A DNA stretch of 64,000 nt from an uncultured Odoribacter sp. (GCA_910589025.1 CAJURM010000002.1:1-64000); one strand, 5' to 3'; positions 43,380-52,744 are shown, counted from the stretch's first letter. The notes: a model not told the origin generated them from the letters alone. Program-made: numbers and translations.

Positions 43380-45731
43380 ATGAAAAGAAATATCATTCTT
43401 CTGTTTCTGTTATTTTCTTTTGTCGCCCAGGGCGGCGTCATTAAAAAGAAGGACTGGGAACTGGTTTATTCTGAAAAGGGCTGTATCGAACGGCTGGTGT
43501 TTAAAACCCATGCGGGAAATGATACCGTTCCCTTTTTTACAAACAAAAATGCAGGCCCTGCTTTTTATGCCCGTTTGAATGGGAAAGATGTGGTTGCAAA
43601 ATGGCTTCCCAACGGCCGGCGTTCTTTTTGTGCCGATATTGAGGGTGTGGAGTGTATTTTGAAATACAGGGAATACCATGCCAGTCCTGCCGTTGAAGTC
43701 ACATTGACGAACCGGAGTCACGTGCCCTTTCAGCCGGAAAAAGCGGGATTGAAAATGGGTATCGACACTTATATGGACAATTATCCGGCATGGAATCACA
43801 AATATTTTCCGACATTGATGCGTTGTGAAAAAACGCATTTTTACGGTTATTTGCAGACACCTCTGGAACATACATTGGGATTGGTGTCTGCCCAGCCGGT
43901 GGCGTCGTGGAGTGTGGATTATAATTTGGGCTATATGGATCCGGCGCCCCATTGGTTTATGGGCCACCGGATTGAATCCCTGAATCTGGACTTGCTGAAT
44001 GCCCTGCCTTTGCCCGGCAGGCATCCGCAACACCTTTACGAATTGGCACAAGGCGAATCGAAAACGTGGATTATTGCTTTCGTGAATGTCGGAAAACTGG
44101 AGGATTTGGAGAAAAAAATCACAGCAGTGGAGGAAATCCCGATGATTTATGCGGCCCAAACTTCTTATCGTCCCAATGAAATGGCGGCTTGTGAAATCTG
44201 GGCAGAAAATCCTTCTGCGACCTTGCGGGATGATAACGGTAAAGAGATTCCGGTAAGTTTGAAAAAAGTGGCGGACAAACGTTATGTTGTAAACGGCAAA
44301 CTGCCGCAAACGGGGCTGTATACGCTTCGTGTGCAGGCGGGAGACAAACAGTCGGAAGCCATTCTGACCGTGCCCCATACGTGGCGTTGGACTATGGAGA
44401 AAGCCAGGGAAAATGCGTTGCGCTATCATCAGAAAGCCTCTTCGCATATTGAAAGCTGGTACGGTTTTTATTCCGCATTCTTGGCAGCCCGTTATTTCCC
44501 GGACAAAAAACTGGATGAACAGTTGGATGAACGTTTCGAATATTTGTTCCGATTGTTGCACGATACGGTGAAAATGGAGCCTTTACACTACGGTTTCCGC
44601 ATACAGAATACGGCGGGGACTATCGGTCTGTTGGTAGACCGTTATGAAGCAAAAGGGGACATCCGTGACCTGGAGCGGGCATCCCGTTTGGCGGATTGGC
44701 TGATAAGGACTTCCCAGCGGGAGGACGGAGCCTATTATAACCACGGGACGAAATACACCAGTGTTATCTATATTGCCAAAAGCATGCTTGAATTGGCTTT
44801 GGCGGAACGGGATGCAGGAGAGAAAGATGTCCGCTGGCAGGAGGCCGGAAACCGGCATTTTGAATCGGCACAGCGGGCAGTGGATGAGCTGGTGCGTTCG
44901 CAGGGAAATTTTGAGACGGAAGGAGAGATGACCTTTGAAGATGGCATGGTGTCCTGCTCGGCTCTGCAAATCGGTATGTTGGCACTCTTTCACCAGAATG
45001 AGCAATTGCAGGAAAAATATGCACGTGCCATGCTGGAGGTGCTGAACAGCCACAACTGCCTTACTCAGTTGAAAGTGCCGGATGCCCGGCGTCGGCAGGG
45101 TACGATGCGTTATTGGGAGGCGCAATATGACGTACAGATGTTGCCGAATATGTTCAATTCCCCTCACGGCTGGAGTGGCTGGCGGGCTTATGCCGTTTAT
45201 TATGCTTATCTGTTGACGGGAGAGGAAAAATGGTTGCAGCAGACCTTTAACGCTATGGGGGCTTTTGCCAACCTGATAGACTACCGGACAGGCAATTTGC
45301 GTTGGGCTTTTGTCGTAGATCCCCATTTGAAAGTGGAACAGGCTTGCAGTCCGGACCGGAACTGTACGTTCGACAGCCTGACTTTCGGTAATCCGCATCC
45401 CCATTTGTATGATACGCGCAAGTTTGTTATCGGAGAGCAGTATGTAAATATGATTAGCGATTGGCAGCCTGTCAATACTCAGGACAACGATGTGCATGAA
45501 TTGTTTAAGTTCATGGGAGAATCCGTTTTGACCAATGCTTTTATCATAGAACGCGAAGACGGCAGTGTGGCGGGGTATAATTGTCAGGTGAAACGGCAGG
45601 GCAATCGCCTGGACGTGACGCCTTTTGAAAAACAGATGATACATTTGCACTATAATCTCAAACATCCTTTTGACATTCGTTTTAATGGCAAGACAACTGC
45701 CGCCGGACCGGGTAGAAAATGGATAAATTAA
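43380..45731 (+). CDS. Secreted protein of unknown family with a helical-barrel-like domain (candidate glycosidase or lyase)
   Basis: I do not recognise this 783-residue protein. It has a signal peptide (MKRNIILLFLLFSFVAQG). The first 330 residues look beta-rich (KDWELVYSEKGCIERLVFKT, ECILKYREYHASPAVEVTLTNRSHVPFQ), and a small beta domain ends near TGLYTLRVQAGDKQSEAILTVPHTWRW. From about 345 on, long regular helices with aromatic and acidic residues (ENALRYHQKASSHIESWYGFYSAFLAARYF, GTIGLLVDRYEAKGDIRDLERASRLADWLIRTSQREDGAYYNHG) resemble (alpha/alpha)6-barrel carbohydrate enzymes such as uronyl hydrolases or lyases. Its place between the acetyltransferase (12 bp) and GH89 (15 bp) makes a glycan-degrading role likely. 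The catalytic residues are not identified. Confidence 0.6.
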   Translation: MKRNIILLFLLFSFVAQGGVIKKKDWELVYSEKGCIERLVFKTHAGNDTVPFFTNKNAGPAFYARLNGKDVVAKWLPNGRRSFCADIEGVECILKYREYHASPAVEVTLTNRSHVPFQPEKAGLKMGIDTYMDNYPAWNHKYFPTLMRCEKTHFYGYLQTPLEHTLGLVSAQPVASWSVDYNLGYMDPAPHWFMGHRIESLNLDLLNALPLPGRHPQHLYELAQGESKTWIIAFVNVGKLEDLEKKITAVEEIPMIYAAQTSYRPNEMAACEIWAENPSATLRDDNGKEIPVSLKKVADKRYVVNGKLPQTGLYTLRVQAGDKQSEAILTVPHTWRWTMEKARENALRYHQKASSHIESWYGFYSAFLAARYFPDKKLDEQLDERFEYLFRLLHDTVKMEPLHYGFRIQNTAGTIGLLVDRYEAKGDIRDLERASRLADWLIRTSQREDGAYYNHGTKYTSVIYIAKSMLELALAERDAGEKDVRWQEAGNRHFESAQRAVDELVRSQGNFETEGEMTFEDGMVSCSALQIGMLALFHQNEQLQEKYARAMLEVLNSHNCLTQLKVPDARRRQGTMRYWEAQYDVQMLPNMFNSPHGWSGWRAYAVYYAYLLTGEEKWLQQTFNAMGAFANLIDYRTGNLRWAFVVDPHLKVEQACSPDRNCTFDSLTFGNPHPHLYDTRKFVIGEQYVNMISDWQPVNTQDNDVHELFKFMGESVLTNAFIIEREDGSVAGYNCQVKRQGNRLDVTPFEKQMIHLHYNLKHPFDIRFNGKTTAAGPGRKWIN

Positions 45732-45746
45732 TTTGGACGGATAACT

Positions 45747-47888
45747 ATGAGAATCTTTATTTTTTTAATGTTCGTATTGTTCGGCTGGCAGGTGACCGCT
45801 TCGCCAGTCAGTGAATTGTTAGACCGGATTGACCGGGGGGCTTCAAAGAAGTTTAAAATCGAGTTACAGAAGGGCGATCGCGACTTTTTTGAATTGGACC
45901 AGGAAGGTAACCGGGTGGTCGTGAGGGGAAATTCTTACGTGAATATCGCTGTGGGTATCAACTGGTATCTGAAATATCACGCCGGTATTCATTTGTCGTG
46001 GAACGGCATGAAGGCACAATTGCCGGAGGTGTTGCCTCCTGTGACACAGAAGGAACGGCATGAAACGGACTTGAAGCACCGCTATAATCTGAATTACTGC
46101 ACCTATTCTTATTCTATGGCTTTTTGGGACTGGGACAGATGGGAGCAGGAGATTGACTGGATGGCGCTGCACGGCATAAATATGCCTCTTTCCATTGTGG
46201 GGATGGAGGCGGTGTGGAAGAATGTGCTGACCCATCTGGGATACACGCCGGAAGAGGTGGGACGCTTTATTGCGGGACCTGCTTTCCTGGCCTGGTGGCA
46301 TATGAATAACCTCGAAGGGTGGGGAGGACCCGATACGGAGGCGTGGTATGCACGGCAGGTGAAGTTACAACAGCGTATACTGAACCGGATGAAACAATGG
46401 GGAATAGATCCTGTCTTTCCGGGCTATGCCGGCATGTTGCCGAATGATGCACACGAAAAACTGGGAGTAAATGTAGCTGATCCCGGGAAGTGGTGCGGTT
46501 TCCGCCGCCCGGCTTTCTTGCAGCCGACGGATCCCTATTTTGACCGGATTGCGGGATTGTATTATGCGGAGATGGAAAAGTTGTTCGGGAAAGCCCGCTA
46601 TTACAGCATAGACCCTTTTCATGAAGGAGGCAATACGGCGGGAGTGGACTTGGCTGCGGCAGGCGAGGCTATTATGAAAGCTATGAAAAGGGCGAATCCC
46701 GAAGCGGTATGGGTGATACAGGCGTGGCAGGCGAATCCTCGTCCGGCAATGGTTGACGGATTGAATGCCGGAGATATGATGGTATTGGATTTGTCCAGCG
46801 AAAACCGTCCGATGTGGGGAGATCCCGATTCCCCCTGGTATCGTGAAAAAGGATACGGAAAACACGACTGGCTGTATTGTATGCTGCTTAATTTCGGAGG
46901 GAATGTGGGCATGTATGGCAGAATGGACCGGGTGATTGACGGATTTTATTTGGCACGTAATCATCCCAATGGAAAAACGATGAAAGGGGTAGGTATCACT
47001 CCCGAAGGAATCGAAAATAACCCGGTGATGTATGAACTCTTGTTTGAATTGCCGTGGCGCAAGGAGAAGTTTACGAAAGAGGAGTGGATAAAAGGATATG
47101 TGAAAGCGCGTTATGGTGTGTCCGACCCGTATTTACTGAAAGCCTGGGAGGTATTGGCTGCGACGGCTTATAACTGCCCGCGTATACAGGAAGGGACTAC
47201 GGAGTCGGTCTTTTGTGCCCGTCCTCAAGAGGATGTCCGTTCTGCCTCTTCGTGGGGAAGTTCCGGGATGTATTATGCCCCGCGCGACTTGCGTCCCGCT
47301 GCCGAGGCGATGCTGGCAGTTGCGGAGAAGTACAGGGGAAACAACAATTTTGAATATGATTTGGTGGACGTTGTGCGTCAGACTCTTAGTGACAGAGGAA
47401 ATGAACTTTTGAAGGAGGTGATGGAAGCCTTCCGGAAGAAAGACAAAGCGGCATTCGACGTGTTGAGCAAGCAGTTTCTGGCTTTGATTGAGGCTCAGGA
47501 TGAGCTGCTGGGAACTCGTCCCGAATTTATGCTTGGTACCTGGCTGGAACAAGCCAAGGGGATAGCTTCTGATGATGAAAATAAGCGCCTGAATGAGTGG
47601 AATGCCCGTACCCAGATTACAACCTGGGGCGACCGTACTGCCGCCGACGAAGGGGGCTTGCGTGATTATGCCCATAAGGAATGGAATGGCTTACTGAAAG
47701 ATTTTTATTATCCGAGGTGGAAAGCCTATTTTCAACTTTTGGAAAAGCGTTTGCAGGGAGCAGAAGTGGCAGACATCGACTGGTATGCCCTTGAAGAACC
47801 CTGGACCCGCCAGCAGAACCTCTATCCTGTGACACCACAGGGCGATGTGGTGCAAATTGCCCGCAAGGTCTATGCAAAAGTAAAATAA
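45747..47888 (+). CDS. GH89 alpha-N-acetylglucosaminidase (NAGLU-like)
   Basis: This 713-residue secreted enzyme (signal peptide ending WQVTAS) removes terminal alpha-linked GlcNAc, as lysosomal NAGLU does from heparan sulfate and as bacterial GH89 enzymes do from alpha-1,4-GlcNAc-capped mucin. The family marks are clear: NYCTYSYSMAFWDWDRWEQEIDWMALHGINMPL, catalytic E293 in DPFHEGGN and E352 in LSSENRPMW, and the following WLYCMLLNFGGNVGMYG, which correspond to E316 and E446 of human NAGLU. Length is normal. It is the last gene of the locus, 15 bp after the unknown secreted protein, and is followed by a strong terminator. Confidence 0.95.
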   Translation: MRIFIFLMFVLFGWQVTASPVSELLDRIDRGASKKFKIELQKGDRDFFELDQEGNRVVVRGNSYVNIAVGINWYLKYHAGIHLSWNGMKAQLPEVLPPVTQKERHETDLKHRYNLNYCTYSYSMAFWDWDRWEQEIDWMALHGINMPLSIVGMEAVWKNVLTHLGYTPEEVGRFIAGPAFLAWWHMNNLEGWGGPDTEAWYARQVKLQQRILNRMKQWGIDPVFPGYAGMLPNDAHEKLGVNVADPGKWCGFRRPAFLQPTDPYFDRIAGLYYAEMEKLFGKARYYSIDPFHEGGNTAGVDLAAAGEAIMKAMKRANPEAVWVIQAWQANPRPAMVDGLNAGDMMVLDLSSENRPMWGDPDSPWYREKGYGKHDWLYCMLLNFGGNVGMYGRMDRVIDGFYLARNHPNGKTMKGVGITPEGIENNPVMYELLFELPWRKEKFTKEEWIKGYVKARYGVSDPYLLKAWEVLAATAYNCPRIQEGTTESVFCARPQEDVRSASSWGSSGMYYAPRDLRPAAEAMLAVAEKYRGNNNFEYDLVDVVRQTLSDRGNELLKEVMEAFRKKDKAAFDVLSKQFLALIEAQDELLGTRPEFMLGTWLEQAKGIASDDENKRLNEWNARTQITTWGDRTAADEGGLRDYAHKEWNGLLKDFYYPRWKAYFQLLEKRLQGAEVADIDWYALEEPWTRQQNLYPVTPQGDVVQIARKVYAKVK

Positions 47889-47889
47889 T

Positions 47890-47928
47890 AAAAAGTCCGG
47901 CAATTCAAAACATTTGCCGGACTTTTTT
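47890..47928. terminator. Bidirectional terminator between GH89 and the convergent porin-like gene
   Basis: The AAAAAGTCCGGCAA/TTGCCGGACTTTTT stem has a 10-nt loop and a T-run on both sides. Confidence 0.9.
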
Positions 47929-47949
47929 TCTGTTTCATTACGGATGGGA

Positions 47950-48534
47950 TTAAATGATTTTCAGACCCAGGGTGAAATTGAAAGAGCGGGGGGATTTGAT
48001 TTTACCGTTTCCGTTGTCCTGGAATTTCTTTAATCCTTTTTCGTAATCAATGTCGAATGTCAGTTTCCAGACGTCTACGCCGACACCGATTTTGCCGTTC
48101 CACATCATTTTGTCGTTGTCTATCTGACTTCCGAATTTGTGTTTGTCCCATTTCAGTTTTCCGGTAAAAGAAGCTACCGGGCCGAGATAAGTGCGGAGTT
48201 TTACGACCGGAAGATCCAAAACATGCAGTCCGACCATCACCGGTATGTCGAAAGAATTGTATTTCAGGCTGCTTTTTCCGTCACTGTTTTCAACTTCCCC
48301 TTCTTTGTGGGAGTAGTTTAAGGCGGGTTCTAAGTAGATCGGTCCCAGATTGACGCGGACAAAGGCACCTACCATATAACCGGTATTAGAACCCGTTTTT
48401 AATACATGCCCGATGTCTTTTACTTTGATACGGGTGTTGGAAATACCGCCGTGTACACCCACATGGATGGGGGATTGTGCCATCAATGCCCAACAACAGG
48501 CACTCAGCAGCAGGGTAAAAAGAAGTTTTTTCAT
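47950..48534 (-). CDS. Small outer membrane beta-barrel protein (PorT/OmpW-like)
   Basis: This 194-residue protein has a signal peptide (LLLSACCWALMAQ) and an eight-strand-type barrel pattern: alternating strands with Gly/aromatic ends (VGVHGGISNTRIKV, GYMVGAFVRVNLGPIYLEPALNYSHKEGEV, LPVVKLRTYLGPVASFTGKL, GKIGVGVDVWKLTFDIDYEKGL) and a terminal strand SFNFTLGLKII ending in a hydrophobic residue. It belongs to the porin-family/outer-membrane beta-barrel domain proteins common in Bacteroidota, whose exact function is usually unknown. It is convergent with GH89 and on the same strand as the SpoU gene, about 45 bp after it. Confidence 0.85.
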   Translation of the reverse strand: MKKLLFTLLLSACCWALMAQSPIHVGVHGGISNTRIKVKDIGHVLKTGSNTGYMVGAFVRVNLGPIYLEPALNYSHKEGEVENSDGKSSLKYNSFDIPVMVGLHVLDLPVVKLRTYLGPVASFTGKLKWDKHKFGSQIDNDKMMWNGKIGVGVDVWKLTFDIDYEKGLKKFQDNGNGKIKSPRSFNFTLGLKII

Positions 48535-48579
48535 GCGTTATTATTTTTTTAAAGTTATGATTCCGAGTATAGGGCAAAA

Positions 48580-49341
48580 TTATGAATTTCTTTTGAATTC
48601 GGAGAGGATAATCCCTGTGGCAACTCCCACATTGAGGGACTCTGTGGAATAAGTGCTGTTGGCAAAGCTGGGAATTGTCAGCTTCCGGTCCACAATTTTC
48701 TCAATTTCCGGACGGATGCCTTTTCCTTCATTGCCCATGATGATGAATCCCCGGGAAGAGAGCGGTGTTTTATAAATGTTGCTGCCGTTGAGGAATGTGC
48801 CGTAACAATGGAAATCCTCCGACCGGTATTTCCGGAGCAATTCCGGTAAATCCGTGTAGTGCACTTTCACTCGGAAAATGGCGCCCATACTGGCTTGTAC
48901 ACATTTGGGATTGTGAAAACTGGCACAGTCTTCGTCGCAAAATACATGACGGATGCCAAACCAGTCTGCGACACGCAGAATCGTGCCTAAGTTTCCCGGG
49001 TCTTGAATACCGTTGAGCACCAGCGACAGCGAACTCCCGATTTCGGACGGGGCGCAGACGTGTTGGGGTATTTCTGCCAAGGCAATGACTTCAGGCAGGG
49101 ATTGGAAATTGGAAATGCTTCCCATCTCTTTTTCATCCACCTCCGTAATATCATACGTGCCTTCCGGCAGAGGGGTTGCTTCCTTCCATCCTTTATAAGC
49201 GAAAACACTGCGGATTTTGAAATCGGACAATAGCAATTCCTTCACCAACTTTTCCCCTTCCACTTTGAACAGATTATATTTTTCCCTGAATTTCTTTTTT
49301 TCAAGGTTTTGGACTATTTTTGCTACGTGTTTGTTGAGCAT
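48580..49341 (-). CDS. SpoU/TrmH-family RNA 2'-O-methyltransferase
   Basis: The 253 residues have an N-terminal SpoU substrate-binding domain (REKYNLFKVEGEKLVKELLLSDF) and a C-terminal SPOUT knot. Motif 1 is NGIQDPGNLGTILRVADWFG, motif 2 FIIMGNEGKGI and motif 3 ESLNVGVATGIILSEF, which form the trefoil-knot S-adenosylmethionine site. It should 2'-O-methylate a ribose in tRNA or rRNA; the target cannot be told from sequence. It is divergent from the TamL-like gene. A -7 box TAAATTTG on the minus strand at 49429-49436, 88 bp upstream, may drive it. Confidence 0.93.
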   Translation of the reverse strand: MLNKHVAKIVQNLEKKKFREKYNLFKVEGEKLVKELLLSDFKIRSVFAYKGWKEATPLPEGTYDITEVDEKEMGSISNFQSLPEVIALAEIPQHVCAPSEIGSSLSLVLNGIQDPGNLGTILRVADWFGIRHVFCDEDCASFHNPKCVQASMGAIFRVKVHYTDLPELLRKYRSEDFHCYGTFLNGSNIYKTPLSSRGFIIMGNEGKGIRPEIEKIVDRKLTIPSFANSTYSTESLNVGVATGIILSEFKRNS

Positions 49342-49423
49342 GTTGCGAGTTTGAATCGTATGGAAAGCCTCGTAAGCGTTGCTGCGGAAGCTTTTCAGCT
49401 TTTAGACTTACCGACGGAATTGA

Positions 49424-51769
49424 TTGTACAAATTTATAACAATTTTTGGTAATTTGGAGAAACATGTCCCACATAAGGTGTTGTTGTTTGTTCTGGGAGT
49501 GGTGCTGTTTTATTCCTGTTCCCCGGTAAAATACGTGCCGGAAAAAGAATACCTGCTTGATAAAGTTACACTGAAGACAGACACCAAAGGGGTGAGCAAG
49601 TCGGAAATCAAAAGGAATATCCGTCAGCGGCCCAATACCCGCATTTTGGGAGTGCTTCGCTTTCATTTGGGATTGTATAACCTGAGCGGCAAAAACGGAG
49701 AGAAGAGATTCAATAAATGGCTGCGCAGTATCGGTGAAGCACCTGTCATATACAGCGATTTCCTGACCGGAAGAAGCAAGACCCAGATAACATCCTATCT
49801 CCATAATAAAGGTTACTACGAAGCGGTGGTAAAGGATACGGTCATTTTCAAAAAAAAGAAAGCAGAGGTTATTTATTCTGTTTCTCCCGGGAAAGTAACC
49901 TACATTTCGGAATTTGCTTATCGGAACAAATATGATTATGCCATGAACGGGCTTGCGGAGACCGATACTCTCATGCAGGAGGTTCTGCCCGGAATGAAAA
50001 AAACGCTGATACACGAAGGTGATCCGCTCGATATTGACATATTGGAACAGGAGCGGGAACGCATAGCCCGGATGTTGCGGGAAAAAGGGTATTTTAACTT
50101 TTCAAAGAATTACATCCAGTTTTATGCCGATACCACTATCGGACATTCCGACCAGGCCAGGGTGCTGATGAGCATTGTCAATGCTCCCCTTGATACCCAT
50201 GCCTATTATAAATACAGGATAGGAAAAATCAACATCCACCTCGATTACGATCCTTTGGTATTCATGAAAGGGAGAGACTCTTCCTACATTGATACTACTT
50301 ACGGCACTTATGGAATCACCTACCGGGAGAAACTGAAAATCCGTCCCCGTCTGATTTCCGAAACGGTACAATTTAAATCCGGAGAGCTGTATAACGTACA
50401 GAAAGTTGTTGATTCCTATTCCCGCCTGCAAGCCCTGAATCTCTTTAAGTTTATCAATATCGTATTTCGGGAAGCGGAAGAAGATACGGGAGAGAAAGTA
50501 CTGCTTTGCGATATTCAGCTGACCCCTATGAAACGGCAATCCTACAATGTATTTCTGGAAGGCACCCACAATTCAGGCAACATAGGAGTAGGAGGGAATT
50601 TCATATACAATCACCGGAATCTTTTCCGGAGCGGTGAAAACCTGAGTCTTAGTTTTTGGGGAGCATTGAAAAAAGAGCGGTTTAATGAAGGGAAAATATT
50701 CAGTACGAAAGAATTGGGAGTGGAACTTTCTTTGGTATCCCCACAGTTTTGGCTGCCTTTTTTGCGGTTGGAGGACTTCCGTCGTAATTTTGCTCCCAAG
50801 ACTTCATTGTCTTTTTCCGTCAGCTATGAACATACCCCTTTTTACGACCGGCAGATTGCCGGAGCAAAATTCGGTTACCTGTGGCGTAAAAATGATAAAA
50901 AATGGCGCTACAACTTCGACCTGGTCGATTTCAATTACGTGCTGATGGAGCGGGTAGACAAGGGATTTATCGACAGCCTTAAAAACGAATATGTAAAAAG
51001 TGCTTATAAAAGCCACCTGATTCTGTCTGCTAATTTTACGGGAACATATACTGACCAGATATTGAATACTCCCGGAAATTATAATTATTTCCGCTGTAAT
51101 TTTGAAACTTCCGGTAACTTTTTGTGGGCGATGGACCACCTGTTCGGAAGCCGGAGAATCCGGAAGGACGACGAACGCTATTATGAAATTTTGGGGGTAC
51201 GTTACGCCCAATTTCTGAAATTGGATGGCGAATATCGCTTCAATCATTACATCAACCGGGCGAATACGGTGGTTTACCGGATATTTCTGGGGTGCGGCTA
51301 TCCATACGGAAACATGAAAGTGCTGCCTTTCGAAGAGGCTTTTTATGGTGGTGGGGCCAACGGCATGCGGGCATGGCAGGCAAGAACACTGGGACCGGGG
51401 TCTTATGTGGCGGAAAACAATTACCCCAATAGTGTGGGGGACTTTAAACTGGAAGCGAACCTCGAATACCGGTTCAAACTTTTCTGGTTGCTGGAGGGTG
51501 CTTTCTTCCTGGATGTGGGAAATATATGGAACATCAATAAATATGAAAACCGAAAAGGAACCCTGTTGGGCAGTGATTTTTACAAACAGATAGCGATGGG
51601 AACCGGAGCCGGATTGCGGTTGGATGCCAGCTTCTTCCTGCTGCGCTTTGACTGGGGGATAAAAATGCGTGATCCTTCCAAACCTGAAAATAAACGGTTC
51701 GTATTGGTGGATAATGGAAGATGGATGAGACACACTGTTTTTAATATCGCCATTGGGTATCCTTTTTAA
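49424..51769 (+). CDS. TamL-like Omp85/BamA-family outer membrane lipoprotein
   Basis: The 781 residues have a lipobox LFYSC (Cys32), POTRA-like repeats (LDKVTLKTDTKGVSKSEIKRNIRQ, LHNKGYYEAVVKDT, LDIDILEQERERIARMLREKGYFNF) and a C-terminal 16-strand surface-antigen barrel ending NIAIGYPF. In Bacteroidota a lipidated BamA homologue, TamL, works with TamB to place proteins or lipids in the outer membrane. There is no ATG: the frame opens with TTG at 49424, and a second TTG at 49454 would give a shorter, better lipoprotein signal (22 residues before the Cys). This copy is not next to tamB; a second tamL-like gene follows tamB at 63561. The HK/RR pair is 12 bp downstream. Confidence 0.87.
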   Translation: MYKFITIFGNLEKHVPHKVLLFVLGVVLFYSCSPVKYVPEKEYLLDKVTLKTDTKGVSKSEIKRNIRQRPNTRILGVLRFHLGLYNLSGKNGEKRFNKWLRSIGEAPVIYSDFLTGRSKTQITSYLHNKGYYEAVVKDTVIFKKKKAEVIYSVSPGKVTYISEFAYRNKYDYAMNGLAETDTLMQEVLPGMKKTLIHEGDPLDIDILEQERERIARMLREKGYFNFSKNYIQFYADTTIGHSDQARVLMSIVNAPLDTHAYYKYRIGKINIHLDYDPLVFMKGRDSSYIDTTYGTYGITYREKLKIRPRLISETVQFKSGELYNVQKVVDSYSRLQALNLFKFINIVFREAEEDTGEKVLLCDIQLTPMKRQSYNVFLEGTHNSGNIGVGGNFIYNHRNLFRSGENLSLSFWGALKKERFNEGKIFSTKELGVELSLVSPQFWLPFLRLEDFRRNFAPKTSLSFSVSYEHTPFYDRQIAGAKFGYLWRKNDKKWRYNFDLVDFNYVLMERVDKGFIDSLKNEYVKSAYKSHLILSANFTGTYTDQILNTPGNYNYFRCNFETSGNFLWAMDHLFGSRRIRKDDERYYEILGVRYAQFLKLDGEYRFNHYINRANTVVYRIFLGCGYPYGNMKVLPFEEAFYGGGANGMRAWQARTLGPGSYVAENNYPNSVGDFKLEANLEYRFKLFWLLEGAFFLDVGNIWNINKYENRKGTLLGSDFYKQIAMGTGAGLRLDASFFLLRFDWGIKMRDPSKPENKRFVLVDNGRWMRHTVFNIAIGYPF

Positions 51770-51781
51770 ACCTGTTTTGTT

Positions 51782-52726
51782 ATGCTGTCTACGATTGTTG
51801 CCTATCTTTCACTCTTTTTTCAGGTCTTGGCCGCTGCGATTGCTATCAGTCTGTTCAAACGGACCAAATTCAATGCCTCGTGGATACTGATTTCGATCGG
51901 GTTTATGCTGATGGTCATTTCCCGTATGTTTGAACTTTTTCCGGCTGTTTTTCCCGAACTGAGTGAAGAAGTCTCCATCTTGCAGCACTGGCTGGAGTTT
52001 GTTATTTCTTTGGTGCTCTTGATAGGCGTGTTCTACATCCGGAAAATCTTCCAGTTCCTCAAACGCCTGGAAGAAATACGTCAGGAGACTGAAAAGAAAG
52101 TATTATCCGCAGTCATAAAAACAGAGGAGCAGGAAAGACAGCGTTTTGCCAAAGAATTGCATGACGGATTGGGGCCTTTGCTGAGTGTAGTGAAAATGCT
52201 CGTATCGGGTTTTGAAGTGAAAAATACGGCAGAGGTCAATGAGAAAATCAAGCAGAATCTGAAACAGGCGGTGGATGAGGCCATCATCAGCGTCCGGGAT
52301 ATTTCTGCCAATATCAGCCCCCATATTCTGAATAACTTCGGACTCAAAGAAGCAGTCGCCTCCTTTATCAAAAAACTGCGTCCGGCGGAGGGGATCGACA
52401 TAAAATTTTCTTCCAACCTGGGAGACAGGCGCTTCGGCTACAACACGGAAGTAATCATGTACCGCGTTATTTGTGAGTTGATAAACAACACCCTCCGGCA
52501 TGCGGAAGCCAACACCATACGGATAGCTCTTCATCTCGAAGAAGACATACTTCATCTGAATTATTCTGATAACGGTATCGGGTTTGACGTCGACCGCGAA
52601 TCCGCGCGCTACGGAATGGGTGTAAACAATATGCAATACCGGCTTAAATCCGGAAACGGTGATATAAAAATAGAGAGCGAACGCGGAAAGGGGATGAAAG
52701 CGAAAGCATTTATAAAACTGACTTAA
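51782..52726 (+). CDS. NarX/LuxR-type sensor histidine kinase
   Basis: The 314-residue kinase has two or three N-terminal membrane helices (VAYLSLFFQVLAAAIAISLF, WILISIGFMLMVISRMFELF, LEFVISLVLLIGVFYI) and no extra sensor domain. A coiled coil leads to a HisKA_3 dimerisation helix with the phosphoacceptor H127 in RFAKELHDGLGPLLS, and then to a HATPase with N box ELINNTLRHAEAN and G1 box DNGIGFD. HATPase kinases of this class always pair with NarL/FixJ regulators, as here: the regulator gene starts 18 bp later. The signal is unknown. It starts 12 bp after the TamL-like gene, perhaps reporting on envelope state. Confidence 0.93.
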   Translation: MLSTIVAYLSLFFQVLAAAIAISLFKRTKFNASWILISIGFMLMVISRMFELFPAVFPELSEEVSILQHWLEFVISLVLLIGVFYIRKIFQFLKRLEEIRQETEKKVLSAVIKTEEQERQRFAKELHDGLGPLLSVVKMLVSGFEVKNTAEVNEKIKQNLKQAVDEAIISVRDISANISPHILNNFGLKEAVASFIKKLRPAEGIDIKFSSNLGDRRFGYNTEVIMYRVICELINNTLRHAEANTIRIALHLEEDILHLNYSDNGIGFDVDRESARYGMGVNNMQYRLKSGNGDIKIESERGKGMKAKAFIKLT

Positions 52727-52744
52727 ATCCATGAACATCTGATT

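Noticed and set aside
43410..45665. Long minus-strand ORFs (383 and 360 codons) opposite the unknown secreted protein
   Set aside because: The plus-strand frame has a signal peptide and operon spacing; the antisense frames are His/Arg-rich shadows with no start context.
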